A stretch of 64,000 nt of DNA, from contig JAMCYM010000002.1 in the NCBI GenBank assembly GCA_023473665.1, positions 307,270 to 371,269 of the forward strand. Direction: 5' to 3'. This stretch comes from Candidatus Marsarchaeota archaeon. GTDB lineage: Archaea > Micrarchaeota > Micrarchaeia > Micrarchaeales > Micrarchaeaceae. The notes beneath the pieces are model-generated. The model did no database searches. It saw only the letters and a list, made by a program, of their open reading frames with translations, and had not been told where the DNA came from. Made by a program: the position numbers and the translations under genes. Shown here in pieces: positions 56,565-64,000 of this stretch (its first letter is position 1; each line of letters begins with the position of its first letter).

Positions 56565-57707
56565 TCAATTAAAGTTGAATATTCCTATTGAGCCATTGTA
56601 AATTGAAGCAGATATTTGAATGGTATACGGCGCCGTGGATGTGCATTCCACCGTGTCGGCACCGCTGTATTGAAATATATCAGTTCCATAGGTTGATGTG
56701 CCATTTAATTTAATGGTAGCTGTTCCAGTCTCTGCAACTTCGTTGCAAATTGGATAACCCCCTGTATATGTTAGGTTATATGGTACACCACCCACATCAG
56801 TGCCCGGGTATGTGCTATAATCTGAGCCTGCAATAATTATGAACACAGTTGAATTGTAGCCGGATACGTAGTAGTTAGCTTGGATTGGGTTTTGGCTGCT
56901 TTGGGTATAGTTTGTAAAGGTTCGTGAATTGACGCCAATGCCCACCTCAGACGCTTCGTAAGGGCTTGATATGAAACACGTGCCATTGCTATTGTATCCT
57001 ATTGAAGAGTAGGTGCCGAATCCCGTAGTCTGTTTCCAACTGAACCCGTTGATAACCGGAGCGGCTCCTCCGCATATATACATTTGATAACCATTGTGTA
57101 GGGAAATCTGAGGGCTGTTGTATCCTGTTGCAGCACTAGAGCTATAGTTTAAAGCATGACTCACATATGGCGTTCCACTTAGTGAAATTGCAGCGTAGGA
57201 AGGCCGTGTGCCAGTAAGACTTGCGAATGAGGATGTTATCAATATATATATAGTATTATTGCCGACAGCTACTTTCGTTTGATTGGCTATGCCGGGAGAA
57301 AAATAGCCACTTTTAATCAGGCTGTTGTTGTAGTATACTTTCAATCCGGGAAGATAATTTGTTGTCGAAATGGCTTTGGTGCCATTAACAAATATACTCA
57401 CATTAGTTAAACTAACGGTAAATACGCCACAAGATAGACTTTGGTTTTTGTATAGCATTCCAGAATTAGAGGTACATTTTTCTAGCGCAACTGTAGTGTT
57501 TATGGTGGTGGTTGAAGAAACAGTAGTATTCTGTACTGTCGTTGGGGTTATTGTAGTCGATTTTTGAATTGTCGATGTTGCTGGAGTATTACTATTCCAC
57601 CTGAACAAGGTACTGCCACTTATAAAAAGTACACCGATTATTATAATAACAGCAATTCCGATCCATAAAAATTTTAGATTTGGCTTTTTCTGGCCCTTCT
57701 TTACCAT
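56565..57707 (-). CDS. Membrane-anchored surface protein
   Basis: 380 aa. Basic start (MVKKGQKK), one transmembrane anchor (about 13-31), a Ser/Thr linker (about 40-72, likely O-glycosylated), then a beta-rich ectodomain with many N-glycosylation sequons and four Cys that could pair. A/T-rich, as typical for the variable surface genes of archaea. Adhesin or S-layer-associated function is possible. Confidence 0.75.
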   Translation of the reverse strand: MVKKGQKKPNLKFLWIGIAVIIIIGVLFISGSTLFRWNSNTPATSTIQKSTTITPTTVQNTTVSSTTTINTTVALEKCTSNSGMLYKNQSLSCGVFTVSLTNVSIFVNGTKAISTTNYLPGLKVYYNNSLIKSGYFSPGIANQTKVAVGNNTIYILITSSFASLTGTRPSYAAISLSGTPYVSHALNYSSSAATGYNSPQISLHNGYQMYICGGAAPVINGFSWKQTTGFGTYSSIGYNSNGTCFISSPYEASEVGIGVNSRTFTNYTQSSQNPIQANYYVSGYNSTVFIIIAGSDYSTYPGTDVGGVPYNLTYTGGYPICNEVAETGTATIKLNGTSTYGTDIFQYSGADTVECTSTAPYTIQISASIYNGSIGIFNFN

Positions 57708-58377
57708 CGAACCCCCAGATTGCTCATCTCACCAAAGCCTTAAAATGCTTATGTCGTGTTTAATTTTTAGACACTAAGATAGTGCTCCTTTTAAAATTCA
57801 TTTTAGACACTTGTCAATTATTGCCTATGCTAATACTAACGCTCTTTATCTGAAACTTCACTCAAAACTTCACTCAAACGATGTAAAGAAACGCCGAGTG
57901 AAGTGAAGGGTACCACAGAGGGAAAAGTTCTTTAGCTGCGCTGCAACGACTTTCCTAGAATGGTCATGTCAATACCTGCGGCGCCGAGCTGGCGAGCGAG
58001 GGCGGAGCGAGACCTCGGCGCCGCCCGAGCCTAGCCATCCACCGTAGTGGGCTGGACTCCGGCATCGCCGGCCCCGACTGCCAAGACAACGGCGCCCCCG
58101 CCAACACTGGCATCAGCATCAACACTAGCAACGGCAATAGCATCAGCACTAGCTCCAGCTTGAGCGGCTACGAAGCGTCGTAGCCGGCGGAGCATACTCA
58201 AGCCCCGGGTTTGCTGCGCCACATATGCTCGCGCGGCGGCATGGGCCTCGCCATGCTCGGCCGTTCGCCGCGCTCGCCCTTGGCATCGGTACCTTAAACA
58301 ATCAGGCATGACCTCGCCGCAACTCGACGCCTCCGGCGTCTCGTGCCTGCGGCTCGGTCGTTACAGACAAAATCGCA
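57708..58377. other. Non-coding, repeat-laden gap
   Basis: About 670 bp. The left part is A/T-rich with two copies of ACTTCACTC (57855-57863, 57867-57875) and their inverse GAGTGAAGT (57896-57904). The right part is GC-rich: the 29-bp repeat at 58156-58184, inverted repeats and low-complexity GATGC/CATCAGCA strings. Open frames there (for example 58031-58309 minus) look biased rather than coding. Confidence 0.5.
58156..58184 (+). repeat. 29-bp dispersed repeat, copy 2
   Basis: Identical to 53994-54022; here the palindrome is perfect (GGCTACGA-AGCG-TCGTAGCC). Confidence 0.8.
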
Positions 58378-58881
58378 TTACTCAAATTCCTGACCGAGCC
58401 TTTTTAACAGGTCGGTATTGCTTTCAAAATACTCGCGCACCTTCGTCAGTTTCTCGATAAGCTGGTCCGCCACGGCTCTCTTTAGGTCCGCGGGGTGAAG
58501 CAGCTTTCTGGTATAAAGGTCGTTTAGCTGCTCAGAAGAATCTATCTCCAGATCTCCGCCGAATTTGTTATCCCTTGCTATTATGAACCTGCCGCCGCTG
58601 TTCGGGAGCACGAACAGCGAGGCTATCGCTATGATTGGATTGTCCTGTACGGCTCCGGGAGGGCAGTACGCCATCTCTATAGTGCTCCTTATCTCCTTTT
58701 CAGAAGCGTTGACCTTTATGTTCGGCCCGGCCACGGAAGAGCTCATCTTTACCCTGGGCCCCTTCAGCGACGGAACGAGCGGCATCATCAGCTCCACGCT
58801 CTTGCCATACCCGATCTTAGGCATGTACTCCCTGGCGAACGCCATGATGTGCCTCTGGTCGAGCCCGCCGCCTCTTCTCAT
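58378..58881 (-). CDS. C-terminal half of tyrosyl-tRNA synthetase
   Basis: 167 aa matching the second half of archaeal TyrRS: GGGLDQRHIMAFAREYMPKIGY (the Tyr-binding DQR region), KMSSS (45-49, class I ATP loop), AYCPPG, and GGDLEIDSSEQLNDL...LHPADLKRAVADQLIEKL. The N-terminal Rossmann half with HIGH is absent, and the ORF opens right at GGGLDQ. It has no internal stops, so it could be one part of a split enzyme or a truncated duplicate. Upstream (58882-58999) has no coding continuation. Confidence 0.82.
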   Translation of the reverse strand: MRRGGGLDQRHIMAFAREYMPKIGYGKSVELMMPLVPSLKGPRVKMSSSVAGPNIKVNASEKEIRSTIEMAYCPPGAVQDNPIIAIASLFVLPNSGGRFIIARDNKFGGDLEIDSSEQLNDLYTRKLLHPADLKRAVADQLIEKLTKVREYFESNTDLLKRLGQEFE

Positions 58882-58999
58882 CCCTTATTCTCTTTAAGGG
58901 TTTACCAACGAAAGAAAAACCCACGCTTTTCCACAGATTTAGTTTACATCCAAAGCAAAAAATTTAAGAATCCAACCATCAGTGGAAGTTACAGACTAA

Positions 59000-60331
59000 C
59001 TATTTACTCAGAGAAATAGTAAAGTTTATTTCTGAGTGTTTGGCCATAGTAACAATGTCTATCGCAAGCATTTCACTATTTAAAGATCGAAAGGATGACG
59101 AAACAACTATTGTTGGACTACCATCTGGGCCATTACAAATGATTTGGTTGGGCATGTGATAGCAACTAATTTCAATTCCATTTATAGAAGCATTTACCTC
59201 ACTCAAATTGTAATTATAATAAGATGGAATGGCTAAACCATTTACTTCTAAACCTCTGGTTGAGAGGTCTTTGATTGAAAATTCCAGACTACACAAATTA
59301 GATACGCAGGAGGAACTTATACTCGATATATTAACTATCTTTTGTGTGATTTGATCGCTTAATGGCCCCGACTGTAGCGGCACAAAAATCATTGTTTTAT
59401 TCTTTACAGTAACGTTTTGTATCAAAAGAAAAGTTGATGTTTGATTGTCTATTGTCAAGTTCTTCTGTTTACATGTATAACCAGTTGTATAACTGCCGCA
59501 TGCATAATTTGGCAGATATAAGGAACCGGGCAAAGTAAATTGGTTTATAAACTTAGAGATATTGTTTTTAGGTATGCTAGTCGTATTACTGTCCATCAAG
59601 AAATAGGCAAAATCTGAGTGGAAGGATATATTCATTCTTGCAACAGTCTCGTTATATAATGTAAGATTTTGGTATATTGTAGAATTTGATACATGAAAGT
59701 CCGTTGGATGACCAGACAGTATATAATATGCACTATTAGTTAATAGAACACTGTCAGTTACATTAAATGGTGGTGTGAGAAACCTATAATAGAAAACAGC
59801 AAATAAAATAAAAATAATAGATAACCCTAAGATACTTTTGAACAATCCTAGGCGTTTAATTGGAATTTTTGGAAATTTGACATTTATGATAGATATTATA
59901 GTAGTTATTATGAATACAGATGAAATGGCAATTAAAACAGGAATCGCCAGATACTTAAAATTGCTTATTAACTTGTCAATGTTTAGGAAATAGGAGAAGA
60001 TTGTAGGTTTAATTAATAAAAACGATATGCTGGAGTATGGCGAAGAATTTGACAATAAGTGGATAATGGTTACCATTAGCGGGATTGATAGAATATATAT
60101 GAACAACCCTATTAAAAAGAACCAAAGAACTTTTTCGATTTCTGAATGGTTACCCGAGAAGAACAATCCCTTAAGGGATTTGCCTTTGTTTCTTCTTAGC
60201 CTGTATGTTAACTCTAAAAATATAAAACCTAAAAGTAATATTATAAGGTCTGTGTTATAGCTGGCAAAAGGCACACCAACCGGATATGAACTCATGTATC
60301 CACCAATTAATGGCAATTTAATTATAGTCAA
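59000..60331 (-). CDS. Multi-pass membrane protein with glycosylated ectodomain
   Basis: 443 aa. About four transmembrane helices in residues 25-190, then a 250-aa extracellular region with more than ten N-glycosylation sequons and Cys pairs (ACGSYTTGYTC; SSCVSNLC). Strikingly A/T-rich against the GC-rich operon that follows, so it is probably foreign or fast evolving. Function unknown. Confidence 0.72.
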   Translation of the reverse strand: MTIIKLPLIGGYMSSYPVGVPFASYNTDLIILLLGFIFLELTYRLRRNKGKSLKGLFFSGNHSEIEKVLWFFLIGLFIYILSIPLMVTIIHLLSNSSPYSSISFLLIKPTIFSYFLNIDKLISNFKYLAIPVLIAISSVFIITTIISIINVKFPKIPIKRLGLFKSILGLSIIFILFAVFYYRFLTPPFNVTDSVLLTNSAYYILSGHPTDFHVSNSTIYQNLTLYNETVARMNISFHSDFAYFLMDSNTTSIPKNNISKFINQFTLPGSLYLPNYACGSYTTGYTCKQKNLTIDNQTSTFLLIQNVTVKNKTMIFVPLQSGPLSDQITQKIVNISSISSSCVSNLCSLEFSIKDLSTRGLEVNGLAIPSYYNYNLSEVNASINGIEISCYHMPNQIICNGPDGSPTIVVSSSFRSLNSEMLAIDIVTMAKHSEINFTISLSK

Positions 60332-60408
60332 AATATTAAAAAGTTATTTGTAAAATTGTATAGCCCGTAGTTATGTTCTTCAATAATGTATAAAATGCGT
60401 ACAGACAT

Positions 60409-62553
60409 TCAAACCAACTCATACCTATCCTCGCTGTTCGTGAGCCTCTTTATTTCCTCCAGTACCTTTTCATTTTCTGATACCCAAGTTATAGGCATGT
60501 TAATCTTTTTCTTCGCCTCGTTCATGCTTACTGCATCGGTCCTCGCGCTCGTCTGTATCTCGTAGCCCTTCGCCTTCGACGTGTCCCACAGATAGCGCTT
60601 GCTGCCGTTCACGGGCCACGCGATCAGGTCCGGGGAGTGCTTCGCGCTGCTCGATATCACCAGCGCGTTGCTTTCATGCAGCTTCTCTACGGTCCTGACC
60701 AGGAGTCTTTTGTGCTCCTCGCTCCCGAGCTTGTCGGACTGCGCGGCGAGTATGCGCCCGGGCTCGACCCATCTCAGGCCCTGTTCGGTGAGCGAGTATG
60801 CGCCGCTGGAAATGCCCGCCATCCCGTTCGCCACCACCTTCTCGAAGATGCCGGGCTTGCCCTCGTATCCGTAGAGCGTGGCGTCGCTGCGCACCCATCC
60901 CTTGCTTTTCACGAACTGCACAAGCTCGGGCCTGGCCTTCGCAGGCGACGAGAGTATCGCCAGCAGTGCGGCGTGCTCCGACGGCGAGGGCGCGCCGGCG
61001 GGTATTCTTATTCCGTTGCGCCCGGCCTGCACTGCGCGCTGCGCCCTCTCGAATGTTATAGCACCAGTCTGCGCGCGCCCGGCCTCGGTCACCTCCCGCG
61101 TGCCCTTCGCCTTCAGCGCGGCCAGCTCGCCTGGCGACGCGGGCTCTACCTTCACGTAGTCCATCCACGTCTGGCCCCCCTGCGCGCGCAGCCTGTCCAT
61201 CACAAGGCACTCGCCCTGCGCGGCGCCCTTCGCGTACTCCGCGTCGAGTCTGTCCAGGCCGAGGCGGCTGTTCCACGGCTGCCTGTAGCTGTGCAGCACT
61301 ATCACCGAGCTCGAGTTCAGGAACGCGCCCGGCAGATCCTCCAGCTGCTGGGTGCTCGTCACTATGCCGAAGCCGTACTTCCTGCCCAGGCGCACTATGC
61401 GCTCGGCGAGCACCTCGTGGGCGTTCGGGAGCTTGACGAACTGCTGCCGCGAGCTCAGGAGCTGCCACGCCTCGTCTATCGCGACCATGAGCCTCGGCCC
61501 GGAGCCTATGCTCCCCTTCTCGAAGAGCTCGCAGACCCGCTGGAGCACGAAGTACGTGACAAGGCTCTTCTCGCTGTCGTTGAGGCCGGCAAGGCTGAGC
61601 ACGGTGTTGCCACTGAACGCGCCCTCCCAGAAGGCCGGGGGCTCGGCGCCCATGACGCGCTCTACCGCCTTGAGCCTGTAGCCTATGAGCCAGTTCTCGC
61701 GGCGCTGGCGCAGCTCGCTCCACAGCGCTGCAAGGTCGGGCTCCCTGCCCTCCGAGTAGAGGCGCGTAAGCGCGTCCCTGACGCGCGTTGCCTGGAGCTG
61801 CGTGAGGTGCAGCGCGAGCATGAGCCCCTCCTCTACCATGGCCGCGCGCTGGCCCGCATCCATGCCGTTGAGCCTGAAGGCGTTGAGCGTGAAGTTGCCA
61901 GGCACGCGCCAGAGCGCGGCGCCGCTATCCATTGCGAAGCCCTCCAGCTCGCCCTGCCAGTCTATGGCGAGGAAGCCTATGCCGTACGCCAGCGAGGAGC
62001 GCGCCAGGAGCGCCTTGAGGGTGGTCGTCTTGCCGGAGGAGCTGCTCCCTGCTATGAGCACGTGCTGGTTTGGCTCCGAGAGCATGTCAAGCCTGTAGGG
62101 CCCCGCGCGGCCGCGCACCAGCGCCCTGCTGCCCTCGCGCGAGCCCTGCCCTGACGAGCTGTTGCTGTACTGCAGCACGTGCCTCGGATACGAGGCGCCG
62201 AGCAGTATTCCGTGGCTCGCGGCGCCAGCATTGCCCCTGGCGTGCAGGTACACTGCAACGGCCCAGTAGAGCGCGTTCACTGCCAGGAACGCCAGGGACG
62301 CCCCTCCCAGGCTAGAGAGGAGCGCCGCTGCCACATACAGCGGGATCAGGAAGAAGTTGAGGAGCAGCGCGAGGCCGAACGCCTTCAGCACGAAGCGCGC
62401 GCCGTCCAGCAATTCCCAGGTGCCGTTCCTGTCCCCTATGCGCGCCCTGAGCGCCGCCACTGCGCTCTCGCCGGTGACCTCCATGGCAAGGGGAGGGGCG
62501 CTGCCCCCTCCAGCGCCAATCCTAGGCAGGAGCCTCATCGCCATGCGCATCAC
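60409..62553 (-). CDS. HerA/VirB4-type DNA-transfer ATPase
   Basis: 714 aa. Two transmembrane helices (about 54-80, 83-105) precede the P-loop GSSSSGKTT (169-177), Walker B LMVAIDEAWQLL, and a sensor region GFGIVTSTQQLEDLPG, typical of HerA/VirB4/TraC motors of conjugation and DNA packaging. The C-terminal 250 residues contain a wHTH-like and a nuclease-like strand region (NALVISSSAKHSPDLIAWP). GC-rich. Last gene of an operon that starts with a ribbon-helix-helix protein, so a mobile plasmid or conjugative element is likely. Confidence 0.85.
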   Translation of the reverse strand: MMRMAMRLLPRIGAGGGSAPPLAMEVTGESAVAALRARIGDRNGTWELLDGARFVLKAFGLALLLNFFLIPLYVAAALLSSLGGASLAFLAVNALYWAVAVYLHARGNAGAASHGILLGASYPRHVLQYSNSSSGQGSREGSRALVRGRAGPYRLDMLSEPNQHVLIAGSSSSGKTTTLKALLARSSLAYGIGFLAIDWQGELEGFAMDSGAALWRVPGNFTLNAFRLNGMDAGQRAAMVEEGLMLALHLTQLQATRVRDALTRLYSEGREPDLAALWSELRQRRENWLIGYRLKAVERVMGAEPPAFWEGAFSGNTVLSLAGLNDSEKSLVTYFVLQRVCELFEKGSIGSGPRLMVAIDEAWQLLSSRQQFVKLPNAHEVLAERIVRLGRKYGFGIVTSTQQLEDLPGAFLNSSSVIVLHSYRQPWNSRLGLDRLDAEYAKGAAQGECLVMDRLRAQGGQTWMDYVKVEPASPGELAALKAKGTREVTEAGRAQTGAITFERAQRAVQAGRNGIRIPAGAPSPSEHAALLAILSSPAKARPELVQFVKSKGWVRSDATLYGYEGKPGIFEKVVANGMAGISSGAYSLTEQGLRWVEPGRILAAQSDKLGSEEHKRLLVRTVEKLHESNALVISSSAKHSPDLIAWPVNGSKRYLWDTSKAKGYEIQTSARTDAVSMNEAKKKINMPITWVSENEKVLEEIKRLTNSEDRYELV

Positions 62554-62710
62554 TCTCGTCCGCCTCTGCCATCCTGCGCAGCTCGTCCACGTACGCCCTG
62601 AGCGTCGGCTCCCTCACGAAGTCCGGATTGCCGAGCGCGCTCTCCAGCGCTCCGGCATAGCGGCTCAGGCGCCGCTGCCTTTCCTCTTCGTCTTTTCCAT
62701 CAGCTCCCAT
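62522..62710 (-). CDS. 62-aa acidic helical protein in transfer operon
   Basis: MGADGKDEEERQRRLSRYAGAL onwards; helical, charged. It overlaps the upstream gene by 46 bp and the ATPase gene by 32 bp, so it is likely coupled to both. No family recognised. Confidence 0.55.
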   Translation of the reverse strand: MGADGKDEEERQRRLSRYAGALESALGNPDFVREPTLRAYVDELRRMAEADESDAHGDEAPA

Positions 62711-63039
62711 AGGTAGCCACCCCTTATGCACATCGGGCCGTCCGGCCTCGCCAGCGTGGCCACGACCTCCGCCATGAGCTCCTCGCCGTGCCTCTCGGCA
62801 GTTTTGGCGCCGAACAGCTCCCTGAGCATCGAGTACGCCAGCATGTACGGCCCTTGGCCCCTGTAGCCCCACGCGAAGGAATCGGTATCAGGAAGGCGCC
62901 TGTCGATCATGTACCAGTTCCTCAGGCGCCACACCCTCGCGCCGCTGCTCACCAGCACAGGGCTGTTGAACGCGCTGCCGGAGAACGCCACGCCCCTGGC
63001 GAAGCGCTCCGTTGCGGTTTGCCTGCCATTGCCGCTCAT
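62665..63039 (-). CDS. DUF6166-like protein in transfer operon
   Basis: 124 aa from ATG 63039. SFAWGYRGQGPYMLAYSMLRELFG resembles the small DUF6166 domain common on plasmids and phages (Trp-x-Tyr, GxGP then a helix). The end (MCIRGGYLWELME) fits. ATG overlaps the RHH stop (ATGA). Similarity is from memory, so moderate confidence. Confidence 0.55.
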   Translation of the reverse strand: MSGNGRQTATERFARGVAFSGSAFNSPVLVSSGARVWRLRNWYMIDRRLPDTDSFAWGYRGQGPYMLAYSMLRELFGAKTAERHGEELMAEVVATLARPDGPMCIRGGYLWELMEKTKRKGSGA

Positions 63040-63191
63040 GACGCCACCTTGCCTTTGTTCTCGAACTCCATCTGGCGCCTCATGAGGTGCCTGACGAAGC
63101 TGCCCTTCTTGTAGCCGTCCGCGGCCTTCTTCGAAAGCCATTCGCTGAGCTCAGAGTCTATGTATACCACTATCGCGGTTTTTCTGGACAT
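63036..63191 (-). CDS. Ribbon-helix-helix regulator
   Basis: 51 aa. KTAIVVYIDSELSEWLSKKA forms the ribbon and helix 1, and GYKKGSFVRHLMRRQMEFE helix 2 (CopG/Arc type). First gene of the operon, 4-bp overlap with the next. Its promoter (63195-63235) is full of TAATATT motifs, likely its own operator. Confidence 0.75.
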   Translation of the reverse strand: MSRKTAIVVYIDSELSEWLSKKAADGYKKGSFVRHLMRRQMEFENKGKVAS

Positions 63192-63197
63192 AGTCTC

Positions 63198-63320
63198 ACT
63201 AATATTACTAATATATATAATATTATAAATAGCTTTGCCTCAGAAGCTTTTACCGAAGTAATATTGGTTTGCTACAACTAATATTAGAAAGATATATAAA
63301 CCTTGGCGTGCATAATATTG
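63198..63320. promoter_or_regulatory. Divergent promoter with five TAATATT motifs
   Basis: TAATATT occurs at 63200-63206, 63218-63224, 63259-63265, 63279-63285 (inside the palindrome CTAATATTAG, 63278-63287) and 63313-63319. TATA boxes for both directions lie among them. Candidate operator array for the RHH and/or AbrB-like protein. Confidence 0.65.
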
Positions 63321-63331
63321 CAGTGGTTATT

Positions 63332-63829
63332 ATGGGCGAAGCAGACAGGCCTGAAGGCATTGACATGGATTTCCGGCTGGCCGTGCCCAAGGCCGCCTCC
63401 AGATCGGGCATGACCAAGATAACGAGCGTAAGAAGAGGCATGGGCAGGGCGAAGTACTCGTCGCTGATAACCACGATACCCGCGGAGTTCTGCAGGCTGT
63501 ACGGCATAGGCGCGGGCGACAGCCTGATGTGGATGCTCGCGAAGGGCTCGAACGCAATGACCGTGGCGAAGGTGTCGGCAGGCGCCGCCGCGGCTGCAGG
63601 CCACGGCTCGGCGATCTACACAATGATGGACGAATACCTCGAGAAGCACGGGGAGCTTGACAAAGAGACGAAGGAGGTGCTTAGGACGGCGATCGACGCC
63701 ATGAAGGCTGCTGGACCGGTCAGGAGGCTCACGCCGGAGGAGATGAGGAAGGAGTACCTCGCCATGAGGCGGGACATCGCGAAGGGCGCGAGGAAGGAGG
63801 AGAAGAGGGCGAAGAAAGGCAAGGAATAA
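63332..63829 (+). CDS. SpoVT/AbrB-type DNA-binding protein
   Basis: 165 aa from ATG 63332. The AbrB hairpin is YSSLITTIPAEFCRLYGIGAGDSLMWMLA (about 42-70), followed by a linker, a helical segment (DEYLEKHGELDKETKEVLRTAID) and a very basic tail (ARKEEKRAKKGKE). Similar proteins regulate archaeal plasmid and virus genes. A strong hairpin follows. Confidence 0.78.
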   Translation: MGEADRPEGIDMDFRLAVPKAASRSGMTKITSVRRGMGRAKYSSLITTIPAEFCRLYGIGAGDSLMWMLAKGSNAMTVAKVSAGAAAAAGHGSAIYTMMDEYLEKHGELDKETKEVLRTAIDAMKAAGPVRRLTPEEMRKEYLAMRRDIAKGARKEEKRAKKGKE

Positions 63830-63881
63830 TTAAGTAAGGGCTTCAAGATGGCGGACCTTCTTTGGTATGCAACTATAACCA

Positions 63882-63900
63882 TAAGGGGCTTCGCCCCTTA
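63882..63900. terminator. GC-rich hairpin after AbrB-like gene
   Basis: TAAGGGGC-TTC-GCCCCTTA, 8 bp perfect, 52 bp past the stop at 63829; probable terminator. Confidence 0.5.
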
Positions 63901-63910
63901 TAAACCCTCC

Positions 63911-63958
63911 ACTTTGGAGCCTCTTCCGAAAGCTTACGCTTTCGGTATTCTCCAAAGT
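63911..63958. repeat. Nested inverted repeats
   Basis: Outer ACTTTGGAG/CTCCAAAGT and inner CCGAAAGC-TTAC-GCTTTCGG. May be a structured RNA, a second terminator, or an element end. Confidence 0.5.
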
Positions 63959-64000
63959 TATTATGCCGCAAGTTTTGTTTGACCTGAAATGTCCTGCCTT

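Noticed and set aside
58031..58309. 92-aa minus-strand ORF in the repeat-laden gap
   Set aside because: Low complexity (Ala/Val/Asp/Gly), overlaps the dispersed repeat, no promoter.
60637..62154. 505-aa open frame opposite the ATPase gene
   Set aside because: Shadow of a GC-rich gene; Arg/Leu/His-rich composition and no domain.

Overview
The window reads as an archaeal chromosome. Evidence: a split RNA polymerase (rpoH, B'', B', A', A''), an HMf-type histone, an Spt5-type NusG, a GatDE amidotransferase, GGGP synthase with a polyprenyl diphosphate synthase (ether lipids), an LSm protein, Trm5, BHB-type tRNA introns, and TATA boxes about 25 nt upstream of start codons that give leaderless or short-leader mRNAs. 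Short core proteins, many lineage-specific ORFs and a divergent RNA polymerase suggest a DPANN lineage, perhaps Micrarchaeota; that placement is inference. No rRNA genes and no CRISPR array are visible.

Layout. 0-26 kb is mostly housekeeping: agmatinase, RNase Z (its stop codon lies inside tRNA-Val), an NFACT protein, GGGP synthase, an SDR, a proline dehydrogenase-like protein, L11 and Spt5, Trm5, HtpX, ScpAB, a cobalamin adenosyltransferase, an M24 peptidase and GatDE. Inside it, 16.77-17.16 kb holds a tandem array of seven 7-8-codon ORFs encoding Gly/Ser micropeptides behind one TATA box. Next to the array are a large Lrp-like regulator and an operon of four tiny overlapping genes. 26-34 kb is accessory: two intron-containing tRNAs, an HTH/GNAT/M14 operon, an AbiE toxin-antitoxin pair, an AbrB-PhoU regulator and an AT-rich leucine-rich-variant repeat cluster. 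34-44 kb returns to core genes (LMW phosphatase, histone, RNA polymerase operon, LSm, tRNA-Ala).

44-47 kb is a modular toxin region. The intact tRNA-Ala(GGC) is followed by a Fic gene, a tRNA-Ala 3' fragment, a second AbiE pair and another tRNA-Ala 3' fragment, so the T-arm/acceptor repeat bounds each cassette. 47-53 kb mixes unknown proteins with polyprenyl synthase, a NifX-like protein and an encapsulated-ferritin gene interrupted by an in-frame TGA at its conserved Trp. 53-58 kb is accessory (HicBA, HNH nuclease, GC-rich dispersed repeats). It is followed by a lone C-terminal half of TyrRS, an AT-rich membrane protein and, at 60.4-63.9 kb, a plasmid- or conjugation-like operon (ribbon-helix-helix, two small proteins, HerA/VirB4-type ATPase) divergent from an AbrB-type gene across a TAATATT-rich operator region.

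The strongest leads are the Gly/Ser micro-ORF array, the tRNA-fragment-bounded toxin cassettes with a shared AbiE operator, the UGA-interrupted ferritin, and a Gly replacing the near-universal active-site Asn of RNA polymerase A'.
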